DNA of 8,621 nucleotides, taken from the NCBI GenBank assembly GCA_028287725.1, contig JAQBPC010000074.1, positions 1 to 8,621 of the forward strand, in the 5' to 3' direction. The notes below the pieces were generated by a model. That model saw only the letters and a program-made list of their open reading frames with translations. It was not told where the DNA came from and searched no databases. This DNA is from Chloroflexota bacterium. Lineage in GTDB: Bacteria > Chloroflexota > UBA5177 > JANWHV01. Shown here piece after piece: positions 6,799 to 8,621 of this stretch (within the stretch, counting starts at the first letter, position 1; each line of letters opens with the position of its first letter). The position numbers and the translations under genes are program-made.

Positions 6799-6805
6799 TC
6801 TTACA

Positions 6806-7108
6806 TTGGGCGGACAGGGAGAGCACGTGCGACACCTCTATGCCGGCCGGGAAATAGATCCGGTTGAGGCCGCAAGCATCCACATCGCATTGCAGGAGCT
6901 GCGTGAGCGTGCGAATTCTTACCTGGAGATTGAGATTGCCGAAGATGATACGGCAGACCGTATTGAGGGGAACTGCCGCGCCATTGCCCACGAGCTGCAC
7001 ATGCGCCTGCGCTTCACCGTGGTCGCCAGCCGGCATGTCCAGGGCGCCGACGGTCCGCTGAGCGAGCCCTCGTTGCTGCAGGTCAGTCTCGACCCGGATA
7101 GCAACTGA
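6806..7108 (+). CDS. Small protein of unknown function
   Basis: I do not recognise this 100-residue protein. It starts with TTG, supported by AAGGAGGG 7 nt upstream, and stops with TGA. It is soluble-looking, with no signal peptide, membrane segment or cysteine motif apart from a single Cys in EGNCRAIAHEL. The middle suggests an alpha-beta-alpha-beta order: a helix about 18-38 (DPVEAASIHIALQELRERAN), a strand SYLEIEIAED, a helix about 51-65 (DRIEGNCRAIAHEL) and a strand MRLRFTVVASRHV, then a polar tail. The central acidic and hydrophobic alternation looks like real coding sequence and is unlike the antisense frames. It is preceded by a long intergenic region and followed by a hairpin, so it is probably transcribed alone. 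Function cannot be assigned. Confidence 0.72.
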   Translation: MGGQGEHVRHLYAGREIDPVEAASIHIALQELRERANSYLEIEIAEDDTADRIEGNCRAIAHELHMRLRFTVVASRHVQGADGPLSEPSLLQVSLDPDSN

Positions 7109-7110
7109 AA

Positions 7111-7144
7111 GACGCGACCGGCCGGCACATGAGGCGGTTGCGTC
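7111..7144 (+). terminator. Hairpin immediately after the 6806 gene, possible terminator
   Basis: GACGCGACCG (7111-7120) pairs with CGGTTGCGTC (7135-7144) over ten positions with one G-T wobble, and the loop is 14 nt. It begins two bases after the TGA of the small gene. There is no run of T directly after it (CCACAAG follows), so if it terminates it is not a classical intrinsic terminator. The rest of the 216-bp gap to the DUF952 gene shows nothing else I can support. Confidence 0.45.
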
Positions 7145-7324
7145 CCACAAGTCGGGGGTTTCAGCGCGGCTTCTCACCATGTAAGTCCCGGTATCTACAG
7201 CGAGCTCAGCATCTTGGATTAAGGCTACCTGGCACAGGTTTGCCGCTGCGGTGTGGATGACGTCGCCTTGGTTCCGGGCCGGCGTACAGCGGACCGATCA
7301 TCACTCGAGAAGGGTGAGACCTTG

Positions 7325-7663
7325 ATGGCAACGATAATTGTAGGCGCGTCGCTCGAGCTCTGGGAGGCCGCGCGGATAGCCGGTTTCTACACGCCGCCGG
7401 ACTACGCAGCTGAGGGTTTCATTCATGCATCGACGCCGCGGCAGCTTCCCGCGGTCGCCGCGAAGCACTATCATGGCCGGTCCAACCTGGTGCTGCTGTA
7501 TGTTGATGCAGCCATGGTTCGCGCGGAAATCCGCTACGAGGGCCGCGCGGGCGGTGAGCAGTATCCGCATATCTACGGCCCGCTGAACGTCGACGCCGTG
7601 ATCGAAGCGGTTGAGGTTACGGCGAACGCCGACGGCAGCTATACGGTACCCGAGGCCCGTTAA
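7325..7663 (+). CDS. DUF952 family protein
   Basis: This 112-residue cytoplasmic protein matches the DUF952 family in length and core motifs: WEAARIAGFY (13-22), AAEGFIHASTPRQLPAVAAKHY (28-49), GRSNLVLLYVD (51-61), and GEQYPHIYGPLNVDAV (77-92). The biochemical role of the family is not established. I recall its fold being grouped with ADP-ribosyltransferases, but treat that as unverified. Most members begin with an I-Y-H-I motif seven residues before the Trp. Here the corresponding residues are I4-I5-V6-G7, so that histidine is missing, while His34 and His82 remain. I chose the ATG at 7325, with AAGGGTGAG about 7-10 nt upstream; in-frame codons back to 7253 do not resemble the family. A TTG at 7322 could also serve. 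It is probably an independent small transcription unit before the kinase gene. Confidence 0.9.
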   Translation: MATIIVGASLELWEAARIAGFYTPPDYAAEGFIHASTPRQLPAVAAKHYHGRSNLVLLYVDAAMVRAEIRYEGRAGGEQYPHIYGPLNVDAVIEAVEVTANADGSYTVPEAR

Positions 7664-7700
7664 CTCGCCGGCGCCAAGAGGATCCGGGCGGCGATGGAGC

Positions 7701-7730
7701 TTCGTTACGTACCAGCGCGTATTATAGAAT
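7701..7730 (+). promoter_or_regulatory. Candidate promoter of the Ser/Thr kinase gene
   Basis: The AT-rich run TATTATAGAAT (7720-7730) stands out in GC-rich surroundings and offers a -10 box (TAGAAT, 7725-7730). TTCGTT (7701-7706), 18 bp upstream, is a poor -35. The start would fall about 25 nt before the kinase ATG. This suggests the kinase is transcribed separately from the DUF952 gene, although read-through is possible because I see no terminator between them. Confidence 0.4.
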
Positions 7731-7763
7731 CATTCACTCCATCGACCTCTCGCCTGGAGCATC

Positions 7764-8621
7764 ATGTCCATCCTAGTCGCGCCTTGTCCAACGTGTGGTC
7801 TGCACCATGCCGGGCACGATCACTGTCCAATCGGTTTGCCTCAAATTCCCGGGGCTGGTCAGGCACTGCCCCTTACTTCGCGGCTCGCCGAACGCTACCA
7901 CGTCTTCTCCCTTCTGCATCGCGGTCCTATGAGCACCGTGTACAGAGTGCTGGATCAGGTTCGCGCTGGACAGCCTGTTATTTTGAAGGAGCTAGTGCTT
8001 GATGCGGTGCCTGTGGAGGAGCGCGAGGAGGTCTTCACCTGGTTTCTCCGCGAGGCGCATCTGCTCAGCACGTTGCGCCATCCCGCGCTGCCGCGGCTCT
8101 TCGCCTCGTTTACCGAAGGCGGACGCAGCTATCTGGTGATGGAAGAAGTGCCCGGTCGTAGCCTGGAGGATTATGCGCGCCGGCGCGAACGCCTCACCGA
8201 TGACCAGATCCTGCACTGGGGGTTGGAGCTATGCGAGGTACTGCACTTCCTCCACTCCCAGCCGGAGCCGATCGTCTATCGTGACCTGAAGCCCAGCAAC
8301 GTGCTTCAGCATGCTGGAACCGGTACCCTGATGCTCGTGGATTTTGGCGTGGCGCGTCGCGTCACACCGGGCTTGGTCGGTACCGCGGTCGGCACACCTG
8401 GTTACGCGGCGCCCGAACAGTACCAGGGCATGGTTGACATACGCAGCGACGTCTACGCGCTGGGCGCGACCTTGCATCGCCTCCTCACGGATTACGTCGC
8501 GGAGCATGAGCCGGCGTTCCGGCTTCCTCCCTTGCGTGCAATGAATCCTGCCGTGAGTGATGCGACGGCCTCGGCGGTTGACCGCGCGCTGTCACTCAAC
8601 CCAGACGCCCGCTTTGCCAAT
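7764..8621 (+). CDS. Bacterial Ser/Thr protein kinase with N-terminal Cys/His cluster, 3' end outside window
   Basis: This is a Hanks-type kinase that transfers phosphate from ATP to Ser/Thr. The 286 visible residues begin with a short Cys/His segment, CPTCGLHHAGHDHCP (8-22; C8, C11, C21 plus four His), a plausible zinc knuckle. The kinase domain (about 42 to the edge) shows ATP-anchoring K75 (VILKEL), paired E97 (LREAHLL), catalytic loop YRDLKPSNV with D174, K176 and N179, DFG at 193-195, activation segment to Y214-A-A-P-E218, D229 (RSDVYALG) and the late R283 (NPDARF). The glycine loop is degenerate: LHRGPMSTVY keeps only Gly54, with His52 and Ser57 at the other two sites. YRD for HRD is common in bacteria. 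All catalytic residues are present, so it is probably active. The ATG at 7764 has GGAG 4 nt upstream, somewhat close. No stop occurs, so any transmembrane or sensor part lies beyond the window. Confidence 0.95.
   Translation, partial: MSILVAPCPTCGLHHAGHDHCPIGLPQIPGAGQALPLTSRLAERYHVFSLLHRGPMSTVYRVLDQVRAGQPVILKELVLDAVPVEEREEVFTWFLREAHLLSTLRHPALPRLFASFTEGGRSYLVMEEVPGRSLEDYARRRERLTDDQILHWGLELCEVLHFLHSQPEPIVYRDLKPSNVLQHAGTGTLMLVDFGVARRVTPGLVGTAVGTPGYAAPEQYQGMVDIRSDVYALGATLHRLLTDYVAEHEPAFRLPPLRAMNPAVSDATASAVDRALSLNPDARFAN

Larger units (their letters stand above)
6291..6805. other. 515-bp intergenic region between divergent genes
   Basis: This stretch holds no gene I can support. It must contain the promoter of the yacL-isp operon (minus strand) and that of the small gene at 6806 (plus strand). 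A candidate minus-strand promoter lies at 6501-6530, and a leader hairpin at 6328-6358. A very weak plus-strand pair, TTGATC (6694-6699) and TACAGA (6716-6721) with a 16-bp spacer, might serve the 6806 gene. Short open frames here (for example 6661 to 6479 on the minus strand) have no usable ribosome site and no recognisable domain. Base composition is a little more AT-rich around 6410-6540 than in the flanking genes. Confidence 0.5.

Noticed and set aside
6752..7180. 142-codon minus-strand frame overlapping the 6806 gene
   Set aside because: No good ribosome site and no domain, while the opposite strand has a near-perfect Shine-Dalgarno and a balanced protein. If the 6806 gene proved false this frame should be reconsidered.

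Overview
The window looks like chromosomal DNA from a GC-rich bacterium. It uses alternative start codons (GTG for ispD, TTG for the small gene at 6806) and the methylerythritol phosphate (MEP) isoprenoid pathway. The yacL-ispD-ispF order is also known from Bacillus, where disA precedes yacL. That order, together with a DhnA-type aldolase relative and a bacterial Ser/Thr kinase, would fit Chloroflexota or a related lineage. This placement is an inference from gene content and not a demonstrated assignment. I saw no insertion sequences, CRISPR arrays, tRNA or rRNA genes, or phage genes.

Layout. From 1934 down to 1 (minus strand) there is a two-component system: an OmpR-type response regulator followed 4 nt later by a membrane sensor histidine kinase that runs off the left edge. 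Divergent from it, on the plus strand at 2102-3013, is a protein of the DhnA/FbaB class I aldolase family. By eye it has lost the Schiff-base lysine and two aromatic active-site residues. It converges, with an 11-nt gap, on a tightly packed minus-strand operon: yacL-like PIN/TRAM membrane protein (6290-5235), ispD (5232-4534), ispF (4537-4031) and an EamA-type transporter (4050-3025). Junctions are 2 nt apart or overlapping.

After a 515-bp intergenic region holding a candidate operon promoter and inverted repeats, the plus strand carries three genes. They are an unrecognised 100-residue protein with a strong Shine-Dalgarno and TTG start (6806-7108), a DUF952 protein (7325-7663) and the first 286 residues of a Ser/Thr protein kinase with an N-terminal Cys/His cluster (7764 to the right edge).

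How they work together. IspD and IspF catalyse two steps of the MEP pathway to isoprenoid precursors, and their overlapping ATGA junction implies coupled translation. The YacL-like protein and the transporter are probably co-transcribed with them, but no functional link is proven. The histidine kinase/regulator pair is a self-contained signalling unit with an unknown stimulus.

The observation most worth checking is the aldolase-like gene, which an automatic pipeline would call fructose-bisphosphate aldolase although its catalytic residues appear to be replaced. The DUF952 protein also lacks a normally conserved N-terminal histidine. I did not find a convincing multi-gene novel system.
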